64,000 nt of DNA from Rhynchonema sp. JSB1_4 (Eukaryota; Nematoda; Chromadorea; Monhysterida; Xyalidae), in contig JASAMV010000056.1 of assembly GCA_030248065.1 (NCBI GenBank), forward strand, positions 16,607 through 80,606, written 5' to 3'. Numbering within the stretch: position 1 is the first letter of the stretch; each line of letters starts with the position of its first letter. The position numbers were made by a program, and so were the translations under genes. Positions 24,737 through 35,597 of this stretch are shown piece after piece. The notes below the pieces were generated by a model. That model was given only the letters and a program-made list of their open reading frames with translations. It did not search any database and was not told the origin of the DNA.

Positions 24737-25365
24737 CTGCGTGTACCGTTTACCCTTTCAAGACTTCCTGCGATGGGAGACACGACCAAAAACGACTTAA
24801 TTTCCGGGCGAGAATAGTGTCGCGCCTTTGGTCCTGCAAAATCAGGAAACAGAAATTTAAAAAAAGCTCGCGCATGTGGTAACCAGAAAGCGTTCAGAGC
24901 CACATGTATGTAGGCTGCCGAACTTTTGAGCGAGTATCGTCAGACAGTGCAACCTTTTGTGTTTCTCACGCAAATCTTTTGTGTGCACGCGATTTATTTG
25001 GTAAATTTCGATGCAATGTTGTTGTTGTTTGATATGTTTGCGCACCACATATATTCAAACAGGATGAATGGTCAATAAAGTACATACAAGTTGCTTTCTT
25101 ATTCCTATCTACCGAAAGCTTCCGTTTGAGCGCAGCATATTTATATTTGAAAGGGGATCTGTAACGTCGTCGATGTGAATGAGCCGGTCCGGCGGAAAAC
25201 ACGAAAGGATCGCAATTTGATTTTCATCCAACCGCAACAGTAATTTTATTTCGAACTTAGTTACGTATGGAAGCAAGGGAAGGTGTTGTTCCCAATATCC
25301 AGAGCTTTCGTCACGTACATACTCTATCAAACCACACGTGACAGCAACAGTTTTATTGCTTGTTC
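24737..25365 (-). CDS. Probable upstream exons of the modular lectin gene
   Basis: Two open, splice-bounded minus-strand exons precede the lectin units. The exon 25365-25113 encodes about 84 residues including KFEIKLLLRLDENQIAIL and a C-terminal SNINMLRSNGSF, a beta-rich extracellular-looking segment I cannot assign; a galectin-like or similar sandwich domain is possible. The exon 24833-24737 encodes SFLVVSPIAGSLERVNGTR and ends in the same phase as the PAN exons of the modular gene, which suggests it feeds the first lectin unit through a missing linker exon. The two exons do not join directly in frame, so another exon lies between them. Confidence 0.4.
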
Positions 25366-27077
25366 CTGCAACGTAGTATTTACGTGTAGTTTCAGCGTGA
25401 ACATAGCCAAAATGTTTCAAGACAACTATGAAAAAACTGAATTTCGTAAAATCAGATCACAACTTACAAATGGCAGCTGTGCATTAGCCGAGCCTGTGAC
25501 TGTGACTTGCGACCGCTTTACGCACTTGTGCATCGACTGCTGTTGCCTGCATTGAGCCTGCGCAGGCTCAAGGATCGGATGCCTTAGACCTTAGTCAGCC
25601 AAAAGTTGCAGCTGGTAAAGCACAATCACTAAACGTCAGACCACAAAAGCATCTAGCACACCACTTTACACAATTGGGGTTAAAAAGCAATTTTACATCA
25701 TTCCAGCCCGCTTTCCGAAATTCCATTGGGCCCCCCCCCCCCCCCATATTTTCTTAGAGCGCCATTTATCCCCTTTTATCTCACTTCGGGTCGGGTCTCG
25801 GCGGTCTTTAGTTACTCAACAGGAGAAGATTTATCGCCAAAATATTTTTCTTTCTTTGGCCTACTCTGCGCAGAAGGTCATAAGAAAAAGAGGTACATAA
25901 CTATGGCGCGTCTTGAAGTAAAGTTTCACTAAGCCGAAATGCAATCGCCGTACAGTTTGAAGTGCTTCTGATTTATGTTACTGCACGGGTTTACGTCAAG
26001 TGCCCATAATTAAATGCCGCGTCGATGTTTACAACCAGATGGGTGGGCGGTTCTTTATTGCGTTGAACTTGGACGGGTCCTTTGAATAAAGCGAAAAATT
26101 CTGGCGACCATCCTGCTGACGTAAAAGCTTCTCTTGTCTTTAAATTTTCGAAAACTGTTTGGCAACTTGAACATTTTTGGCACTTTACTTTGCTTCTCTT
26201 TTTAACAGCTACATATACTTAACGGAGATGTGTGCCACATTTTGCTGAGCTCAGGTGAAAATGTTCGGAACAATAAAAAAGGTCAAAGAAGACAAAAAGG
26301 GCGAAAACTATTTCAACCCCGTTCTCTGGAATGTCGATCATCAGATAAAAGTTTCTTTGCTAATTGACGTCAAGCCATAGCAGCAAGGAGCAACAAATGC
26401 TGTGCAAAAAAGGAACTCGAATTTTTACACTGTTCTCTGAATGTTTTTTGTGGCCGTGTTTTGACATTTTGCGAAAAATTTGTTAATAAAAACGAATTTT
26501 TACACATCGTGCGCAAAATTACGTAACCCGGCTTATTACCAACCGTTCATGCAGTACATACATAACGTTGATGATTTTCCGGCAGAGACAGCCCTAGAAT
26601 GCGGAATGCAGAAATTTGCCAGTCCGCGTTTATGTATCTGCTCACAGCCTTAATTGAGTCACGAAATGTTCCAACTTTACAAGGGTGTTAAGAAACAGGA
26701 ATTTTGGAGCCCTCCTTCAGACAAACACACTCTCGCATTTAGTGATGTTTTCCCACGATTCAGTCATCGAAACACAGGCAAAGAGACAAAGCCAGCAGAA
26801 CTAATCACTTAGAGGCCAGATACAGTAAGACGTCAATCCCTGATATGGACTCCTGTGACACATCAGGTGCTTTGTACATTTTCTCCATAATGTAGTTATA
26901 TTGTATTTGTATCCCCACACGGCATGTTCATTCTTTAATTGTAATGCAGCTGCATGGCCCAATAAAACAGTAATAATGATTATTGCTCGTCCCCTGCTAT
27001 TGTCACACAAAAATCCAATCCCTGCTGGTCGTCTGTATTTGGTTTCGCTTCCCGGTGTTTCGTGTTTATATTCGTTT

Positions 27078-28021
27078 GTTCCGCGACATTTCAGGCCCGA
27101 CCGTTTCAGGCCCAGTTTCTCAGGCCCGGCCGATTTAGGCCCAGCATGTTTGACCCATTTATAGGCTTATAGTAGGCTTAGGCTCCAGCCGGGCCTGAAC
27201 CTGTGCCCCGGGACTGAACCGTCGCACAATCAGGGTTGGATTAAAAAATTTTTTTATTATCGAACTTTTTTTAAAAAAAAAAACTTTAAAAATTTTTTTT
27301 TTTAAAAATCACTTTTTTTTATTCCGGACCCCCAAAAAATTGGTTTCTAGAAAAATGAAATTTCTGAAATCATGTTACTTAGGTATGTTTTGAGGGACAC
27401 TAAAGAGAACTTCTCCACTGACTTGCATGTTTATGTCGATCACCTGCGATCTAGCCCATTTGGTCATAATTTGAGAACCCGCCCGAAGGTAACTCTGTGG
27501 GCATATATGACAAAGGGAAGACCAACCTTCTGTTTGTGAATTTGGGGATAAATTTGAAGAGAGATAAAGAGTTACACCACACTCATGTTGTGTGACAAAA
27601 GCAACAAATGACAAATCCACACAACTGCAAATAGGCGAGCAAAGTGGAGTCTGTCGATAGCTTACGTCGATAGCTCAATAACTGCACAGTATACGGTATG
27701 GGGTGTCCTATATTATACGTGCAGCGATTGTTGGGATGTCTGGGAACTGTATGAGTCCATTACAACGCCATTTTAAACTGAAATATAAGCGCCGCAAGCG
27801 ATTTTTTGAGAATGATGAGCAATAAAACGCATGAAAACATACATTTTTACCTTAAAAAAGTGAGAAAATAACGAAAAAAAGGGGAAAAATAATAAAAAAA
27901 AGTGGACTTACTTTTTAAAATTTTAAAATAAAAAAAGTGGCCAACTTTTTTTTAAAAAAAAAAATTTTTTTTTTTTACAAAAAAATTTTTACTTTTTTTT
28001 AATCCAACCCTGCGCACAATA
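27078..28021. repeat. GC-rich foldback family A, copy 5, interrupted by a hAT element
   Basis: Family A sequence runs from TTCCGCGAC to CGCACAAT at 27230; its final base follows the hAT insertion at 28021. Confidence 0.8.
27231..28012. mobile_element. hAT-type MITE, family D, copy 2, complete with target duplication
   Basis: A 782-bp non-coding element with termini CAGGGTTGGATTAAAAAA and the inverse. The 8-bp flank CGCACAAT is present on both sides (27223-27230, 28013-28020). A CAGGG terminus with 8-bp duplications is diagnostic of the hAT superfamily. It has no transposase, so it is non-autonomous. It inserted inside a family A copy, so it is the younger of the two. Confidence 0.92.
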
Positions 28022-29445
28022 CGTCACGTTAGCCGAGAACTTGGATGGTTTCACAGGTCTTGCTTATCTTGCATGGCTTTTGGTCAACAAGTTAAATGCT
28101 TCCCGTTATCTCTGCAAGTATGTATACGTCATTCGAGCCATAGCAAAAAGCTGCCTGTCACAGCCCTGAGTCTGACAACAACTGGCAGGATGTAAAAACT
28201 TGTTGTGCAACCTTCGCAGAGCAAAAACGAACACAACAGACAAGATAGTCCCGCTTGCTTATTGAATGCGGAAGCCCACACGCTTCCCCAAAACAAAATC
28301 GCTTGTTCCCCAGCTCTGCTGGCGCTCCAGTGTTTTCATCAACCGTTGGTTGTGGTTCTCCTGCTTGTGCGACAGACACCGTTAAAATGGCGCGAGGCGA
28401 CTGCTTCAACGTTGTTTGCGTCATCCCATATCGCCAATACAGCCGGCTGTCAGCCAAAGTCAGCGATCATTCTAAATGTCTGTTCATCTTGGTTCCTGCG
28501 CTAAGATTGTGCCATCACCACCACGCTCAATTTTTAGCTCCTTTGGGATTTTAGCGCGCGGTTGTGTAATATCCCGCTGCTGGCAAGAGCGCCTTTTCCA
28601 ACACACATATAGTGGTTCCAACACCAAAGAACCGAAAAGGCGCCTGACCACAGTTTTGTTTTTCGTTTACAGTTGGTCTATATTACACACATACATTGCG
28701 CGTTTGTCTATTATTTTACCAACGAACAAACAGAGAGTGTTACCACTATCGTAATAATATAATATGGCCGTCGTTTGGATGAACCGTGCAGAAAATCGCG
28801 CGCTACGGTGCTGGGTGCCTGGAAAAACATTTGGGGCGAACCAGGATATTAACCTTTTCCTGATGGTGTGCAGATATTGTAGAAAGTTTTGCCCAAGGAA
28901 ATTATCAAACTTGAGGAAGTTTAGGCCCGATTTCGTATCTAGGCCTGAATCAATTTTACCTCAAAATTAAGCGCTCTTGCATATTTCCGCTGTGGGTTGA
29001 GCAGGTTCCGCGGCAACATACCTACGATATCTCTTCCGCATAAACACAGGACTCAGAAATTTGAGCTCAACATGCCGAAACCAGGAAGAAAAACCGTTAA
29101 CAACGCACTCCAAACCTCAATTTCCACGAAAAACTGCGTTTCGAAATCCTGGTGCATCAGCAGCCCAGCAAAAGTCGACCAATTGGTTTCAGAGAGCGGC
29201 GTAATAAATTTTTACTTATTTTTTACACGATCCGCGCGAGAAAACTACGAAATAAAACTCGGCTAAGATGAGCGCCCTGGCCGCGAACATTATTATTATA
29301 GCTCGCTTTTTGTGTGTCCGAGGTTTCCGTTTTCCAGTTTTTAGCCAGTTTCCCGCGTCCTCAAGGTTACGGTATGAAACTGTTTTTGTTTCATACGCGT
29401 GATTAAACTCGTGCCAAAGTGCAAGTGCCACATTCAATTCTGAAA

Positions 29446-31606
29446 ATGTTGCCTTTTATTCAGTGTCATCCGACTTGCCGAGTGCGTTTTACAGTTTTCA
29501 CTGAAACTCAAACGCAAACCGCAAAACCTCAAATTTTCGCTGAAATGCCGATTGACCAGCAGCCAAATAATCAATCAAGATCGCAGCAGCCGCCCACGAG
29601 TAACGCGCACAAGACGTCCACTGGGTCAAATGACGCGAAAGAGTCGCCAACGAAGAAGCACGTCCAGAAAAGTGTGTCAGATGTGCAAGAAAAGGTCTGG
29701 GCTACATTGTTTGTGGCGCTAATTTTGTCACGAAATCGCTTTTCAGACCTTTTCAACTGTGTAGCATTTTAGAAAGGGATAGCCCTGATCCATGCAAACT
29801 GCTTTTCCGCTGCGACGAAACGATATTCCGTTACATTTAGACAAAACTAAAGATTTTACAATTTCAAAAAAAAAATGACAGAGCAGCCCACCCGGCAGTC
29901 CCACACGCCGACGTGACTCCAAATTGACAACACCACAAACTTCGCATCCGGCGCCCTCAGCTGTGGTTGCTCCAGCTGCCGTGCGAAAACATTCATCAGC
30001 TGATCGGACGAAAGCAAAAGGTCAGCAGCAGTAATGTATTTTGGAAATTTTGTCGGTTCGTTTGTCATAATCTGAGTTCAATCATAATTTTGGCGAACGT
30101 CCCAAAGTTTACATGTAGTAAGTCACAATATAGTCCAAGTACATACAGTATAAGCGAAGTCCCAATATATGTGGAAGGTTCATCTTTGATCTTCACTGTG
30201 CGATATGCCCACCTAGCTTCAGTGCTTTAAATCCATTTTCTAAACACAATTTTACGGAAGCGTTTTGGTAGCGATTAGATAAATGCGGAATGCGGAAATT
30301 GGTGAGCGGATAAATGCGGAATGGTAAATTTCTGCATACCGCATTCCGCGTTTTTCTGTTCACCTTTGCGGAATGGTGCGCGCTTGGGTGACGATAACAA
30401 CTTCCAGCATGCTGATCTCAAGTGTTGCGTGTTAACGCAAACAGCAACTGAGATGTTTGACCTTTGAACAAAAGCATAAATTTACTTGCAGGAATTCAAA
30501 ATTCCGCAAAGGTGAGCAGATAAATGCGGAATGCGGAATGCAGAAGTTTGCCATTCCGCATTTATCTAATCGCAGCCTGTGGAATCTGTAATTGCAGTTG
30601 TTGGGCATCGTGCCACTCTATGACCATTCTCACGTCTGAGCCTTCGGTTCCTTTGAACTGAGTACTGCACAGGCCAGGTTGTTAATTAAAAATATCTTTT
30701 AAAAAAAGCTCGTTAATTAAATTTTTTTTAACCCTGGCACAGGCACGTTGGGCATTACCGGTGTCGCACCCATGCACAAGCAGCAACAATTAAGCACCTC
30801 GCTGACGAGGTTCATTGGACCTGGTCACAGAGTCAAAGTATATCATAGTCAACACTCCATCCATCCAACCCCGGAAGGCTCACATGATGCTAAATTGTGA
30901 TGACACATCTTGTCATGCACACCTTTTGCAGTGCGCCAACTGCCTCCCAATTTCGCCAGCCAGCCCACCGAGCAGCATTCAAATCAGCCAATCAAGCCTT
31001 CGAAAGCACTCACGTCCAGCCAATTGACCGATTTGACCAATCAGCGCAGTGGTAGTAAAGCGCCGTCCATAGCATCGACTAGTAGCACAGGTAGATGACC
31101 TGTTTTGATTGTTATTCACTTTAGCTAACCTGTCGCATCACTGGCCCGTGAATAAGAAACAACTTGAATCGGCGGGGATTGAACTGGATGTTTCACGCAC
31201 ACAGTATAACATACACCGGAACTGTGTATCTCCTTGGCATTCAGGCACATCCAGTTCAATGCATCGTCCGATCACAATCGCCAACCACAACGTCACCGGG
31301 CCGCTGCCCCCTGGTCATACGGCTGGGTCGCGTCTGAGTCTCGACCCACCCAGGGGGTCGGAAGGGGTCGTACGATATTCGTCGCATTACCTTTATGATG
31401 GCAGTTTTCCGCCCGAAGACTTCTATGGCGGGCGGAGTGGCGTGGAACAACACTTGAAAGATGCAAGGTTGGGCTTTGTTTGGCGTGTGGGCATTGATCC
31501 TGGCTGTGAATTGTTCCAATACTTTCGATTAAATTTCGGACGACTCATAACCCTTTTTTTGGAGCATTCGCGTCACAAAAGTCCCATTAAACGCAGGAGG
31601 TTATGA
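29446..31606 (+). CDS. Disordered Ser/Thr/Pro/Gln-rich protein, unknown function
   Basis: Five exons join in frame: 29446-29694, 29882-30020, 30743-30823, 30932-31090, 31125-31606. An ATG at 29446 gives 369 residues; an in-frame ATG at 29545 gives 336. The first four exons are low-complexity, rich in S, T, Q, P and K (for example SSPPGSPTRRRDSK and KSSADRTKAK-like basic-serine runs), typical of intrinsically disordered regulatory proteins with phosphosites. The last exon is less biased and includes GVVRYSSHYLYDGSFPPEDF; it also holds an AAG|GTTGGG donor, so the end could be spliced further. No domain is recognised. Splice phases match at all four junctions, the main support for the model. Introns 2 and 4 are plain except for a foldback element at 30271. 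Confidence 0.6.
30271..30573. repeat. Foldback element with ATGCGGAATGCGGAA repeats
   Basis: The termini are GCGATTAGATAAATGCGGAA and its inverse, and the interior is built of GCGGAATG words. A partial copy lies at about 26590-26640. It sits in an intron of the disordered-protein gene. Confidence 0.8.
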
Positions 31607-32052
31607 ATACTGTTTTTGAAAAAGGAAACAGCAATAACCCTTAATGTATGTATAGAACATGAGTTATTCACCGCCTAGGTTTCGTTGTTTTGAAAGCTTT
31701 ATTCTTGAACATTGGCTGATGACTCCCATAAAGCCGAATGTAAAAAACAAAGTTCAACACGTGTGGCTCTTCGTTGCAGCTCCTTCTTGTTTATGCGCCT
31801 GGAATCTTTCAAAAGTAGACAGCCAGCTGTCATTCCATCTCTGAAAAAGTGCCGAGTTTTAACTGAAACCAAATCCTGGCTGAAAATAATACCGTTGGAA
31901 AGAATGCAATTTGCCAGGAAACGTTCTTTGTTGACACACCTTTCACGACATGTTGTCATATGGAGTCAGACTTACCGAAAGTTTTTTTAACCATTTTGTG
32001 GCATTTATGAGCTTTTCTGTGCAGAAATTTTCAAAATTTATCAAAATCTTAC

Positions 32053-32143
32053 TTTCTTCAGATTTATGGACCAATCACTGATATCATACGACAGTACGGC
32101 CGATTCGGGGTCAACAAAGTCCACCATACGAATGGTCAGTTCG
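32053..32143 (-). CDS. Candidate isolated minus-strand exon
   Basis: A 91-bp frame bounded by an ATATTTTAG acceptor and an AAA|GTAAGA donor encodes a segment including MVDFVDPESAVLSYD and DWSINLKK, with natural composition. It lies between two plus-strand genes. No partner exon was joined with confidence, so it may be a small gene, an exon of a nested gene or chance. Confidence 0.3.
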
Positions 32144-32621
32144 CTAAAATATTTCTTATTTATTTCCTCAGATGTGTTTGCATTTTTTAATTGCCGCCAA
32201 CATGAATCAGGTTCAATTTCAGGTGAATTTCCGTGACCCGATCGTGACATCGGTTGACGGCGATATGGACAGGCTAAATGGTGAGATAAATGGCGGAACG
32301 CAACCGTTTGAGGTGGGTTGACGCTGGCGAAATTTGTCTGCTCTCTGGCACTGACGATGACCTGGTGCACCACAGCCCCTGTTCGCATGTCTGCTGTGCG
32401 TGAAAATACTGGTAAAACGTGCAACAAAGTATTTGGATAACGGAAGAATTTCCTGATTTTGACCAGCGTGTTCTACACTGGTCAAAAGTAATCAGCAGTA
32501 AACTTTGCTGCTGATCACCTGTTTTTTACACTGGTCAAAATCGCAATAACTACTAGTGAAAGTCGTCGAAAGGCCTTTAATTAGAAAAGCAGACTTGATC
32601 AAAAGTTCCGGTTCGAGTGAC

Positions 32622-35242
32622 ATGTCGACGTCCAAAAGTTGTTCGTTTTCAACCGTGATCGTGTCTGACATTGACCTTGATTTTCAGGTTGACCAAGTGA
32701 TAACCGACGACATAATGCTCTCACATCCTCGTGCCTTAATTCTGCTCGCCTGCATTCAAGGCGCTGTCGGGGTACAATTGTTGGTATTCGGCATGATTGG
32801 GTGGGTGTATGGTGAGTCTTTCAGGCTTAAATAGGCATAACCTCAGGCGTAAACATCTGTGAAATAAGGCCTGACAATTTCAGGTGCATCTCCATACCTC
32901 ACCGTTCTGTGGGTGTCCATGCTACAACTGGTCAATGCAGTGGTTGGTGTCACTTTTGTCAGGTCCAGTCCCAAGTACAGGTGGGTATATTGCAATGTTG
33001 AATAAAATTCCATGTCTGTTTTAATCATGAAATTGTGTATTCCGCGACTTTTCAGGCCCGGGCCCGGCCGATTCAGGCCCAGCATGTTTGACCCATTTAC
33101 AGGCTTAGGCTCCAGCCGGGCCTGAATAGGCAGGGCCTGAATGGCCGGGCCTGAGCCTGTGCCCCGGGACTGAACCGTCGCACAATACAAAGATGTGTCT
33201 TCACGAAAATGGCCTTTCCTTGTCTTTCCTCCGATCTTACGTACATTTATTTCAGATTGTTGCTAATCCATCTACTTGGCTGTGCGCTGACCACGCTGTT
33301 GTCAATTGTCCTGTTTGGGGTCACTGCTTATTGGCTGATGGAAGAAGACAAAACGGCCACAGGTACTGTGCTTTAAATCAACGTTGTTTGGCGGGACTGG
33401 GAACTTCTGGTAAGGGCTCCACCAGATAGACCCGAAACACGAAACCCGAAATACATTTTTTCTATGTCCATGTTCCGGGTTTCGGGTTTTGAAAAAAACC
33501 CGAAACCCGAAACAAGAAGCATGATAATCAAAAATGTTTCGACTGACAGTATAAATTGTTCACGTCAGCTACAAGTGGCAAAACCGAAACATTTTCGATT
33601 ATCATGCTTTGTGTTTCGGGTTTCGGGTTTTTTTTTTCAAAACCCGAAACACGGACATAGAAAAAAATTATATTTCGTGTTTCGGGTTTCTGGTCTATCT
33701 GGTGGAGCCCTAAACAAATAATCCGATCTCGCGACTGGCAAATTTTTACGGGTCATGATGACACGCGAGCAACCTTGAAATAATGCAAGTAGAATCAAAG
33801 TTGACTGTTCTTTGTCATTGTCCATGGGTCAAGAAACGTCATAACTTTCGAAATAATTCCCATTCAACGAATTCACTGCATAATTGATAATTATACTATA
33901 GATCATCACCAGTAATGCAGCGGCAACATTTGTCCAATGTACAACCCACGAAAGCATCACACACCTATGCACCGGTTTCACATTTGTCTTTTGACAGACA
34001 CGTTTGAACCTGTTGGATGAAAATTGAATCGTCCAGAAAACATAAATCCAATTAGAGCTCCCGGGGGCTTTAAGTTAAAAATTTTCCACCTAGAGCAGCC
34101 CCCGAGGGCTCTATTCGCCGGGAAGAGGGGCATCAAGTGGAAAACTCCGGTGCCTATCACAGATCATCACACCATTTTAACGAATCTATAATTTGATCGC
34201 AGCCTTCCAAGTATCAGTGTCCCCTGACGCCGACCACCCGCCCGAGCTGGGTCTAATCCACAACAATCGCAAATCGCTGCTGGGCACACAGGACCTGATG
34301 CAGAACACCAGAATCGCCATGTATTCGTTGCAGCTTCTCTTGACGCCCATACATGGTCAGTTGGAGGGGAGCTACATACATACCGGAGAATGCCAAATAA
34401 GTACCCCCGTGGCCTTGTTTGGAACGCGCTTCGGATCTGAGATCTGTGGCAAATATTAATTTCCCAATTGAGCCCCCTCTACTGTATGTACAAGCGCGCG
34501 AAACACTGCTGAAAATGACCACTGTGGGGGGATTATTCGGAAAATCTTCCGAATAAGCTCCCACCAGGGACTTATTCGGGGAGATGACTGTTCTGGGTTC
34601 GGTGTTTGCAAAGTCGAAGTAAATTGTGTAGGTCTGGAGTCGGGTGAACTCGAAGATCAGTTCAGCTCGCCGAAATCGGGCCCGAACTGTTGGTCCTGAA
34701 AGAACGTCGAAGAAACCCGCTGAAGGGCACGACAAAAGCTATTCCAATATTGTAAAATATTATGAAAGCAATAATAACGGATATTTTGTCCACCCTCATG
34801 GTGCCGCAAAGTAGTCTGGCTTGAATCCAAAAAAGAGCATCAATACGCATACATCTATATGTGGGCTGCTCCATCTGTCCGTCTATTTTGGGTTGTAAGT
34901 TGCCTGATAATCAAGCTAAACCTGATGTTTCAGGCATCTGCAGCGCAATCTCATTCGTGCTTTTGTGGATGGCGAAACGGGATCTGAGCAAAGGTCGCAT
35001 CAATAACGCCTACTTCTTCAGTCAACCGCCGGGGGCGCATCAGGTGCGCGCGGGAAATTTGAATTTTGAAAACAATTAATTTTGTCTGATAAAAATTGTT
35101 TATCAATATTCTAAAATTCTAGAAAGTCCTGGTCCCGATCGAGGTCCGCCAAGTGAAAGAGCTACCACCGGATCCTGCCCACACCAAACTGGTTACGGTA
35201 GCGGTGCAAACGAACAACACTGTGACGCACAAAAGATGGTGA
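32622..35242 (+). CDS. Four-helix integral membrane protein (CD20/MS4A-like topology)
   Basis: Six exons join in frame: 32622-32811, 32884-32980, 33256-33362, 34203-34355, 34934-35043, 35123-35242; 258 residues. Helix 1 is ALILLACIQGAVGVQLLVFG, helix 2 YLTVLWVSMLQLVNAVVGV, helix 3 LLLIHLLGCALTTLLSIVLF and helix 4 spans the exon 4/5 junction (SLQLLLTPIHGICSAISFVL). Helices 1-3 are tightly spaced with short loops; the loop between helices 3 and 4 is about 50 residues, and both termini should be cytoplasmic. This arrangement resembles MS4A/CD20-type tetraspans. The Cys-Cys-Gly signature of true tetraspanins is absent. Each exon codes for about one helix. AATAAA lies at 35332. The first intron is only 72 bp; intron 3 carries a 297-bp foldback. 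Confidence 0.7.
33039..33187. repeat. GC-rich foldback family A, copy 6
   Basis: Runs from TATTCCGCGAC to GTCGCACAATA; lies in intron 2 of the four-helix membrane protein gene. Confidence 0.85.
33414..33710. repeat. Foldback element with CCCGAAAC/GTTTCGGG repeats
   Basis: Terminal GGGCTCCACCAGATAGAC pairs with the inverse at the right end. Both arms hold repeated CCCGAAAC words, and the centre contains GATTATCATG inverse pairs. It lies in intron 3 of the membrane protein gene. Confidence 0.85.
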
Positions 35243-35597
35243 AACATTCATTTTGACATATTGAACATTTCAAGATTGATTTGTTGTTATTTTTCTCTTC
35301 TTTCGCCAAAATGTTCTACATTCAAATTGACGAATAAAAATTACATTTAGCCTTATTTCATGGTGAAACATTGATGCAGCATTTGAACAAAAATCCCATG
35401 CCACAACAGCCTCATCAACAGCATGAAACATTTGCCCTCGTTCCCCGCTGTGACTATTGAAACATTCGTGGTGTGCCACGCAAACTCGCAATAAAAAGTC
35501 CAGCCTTTAACACTCATTCCTATTCTTTTCTCACAGTTTGGCAAGAAATATTGAAATATTAGAAATCAAATTCAAGAAAATCGAAACAAATATCAGC

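Larger units (their letters stand above)
25366..29445. other. Long spacer with nested repeats, no gene supported
   Basis: It holds a poly-C run (about 25731-25745), repeat fragments near 25490-25620 related to the element at 39212, a family A copy split by a complete hAT-type element (27078-28021), and AT-rich DNA. Minus-strand frames near 28160-28460 lack splice sites and domains. Confidence 0.5.

Noticed and set aside
30803..30835. CTGACGAG as a second hammerhead core
   Set aside because: No GAAA box follows and the sequence lies within an exon with matched splice phase.
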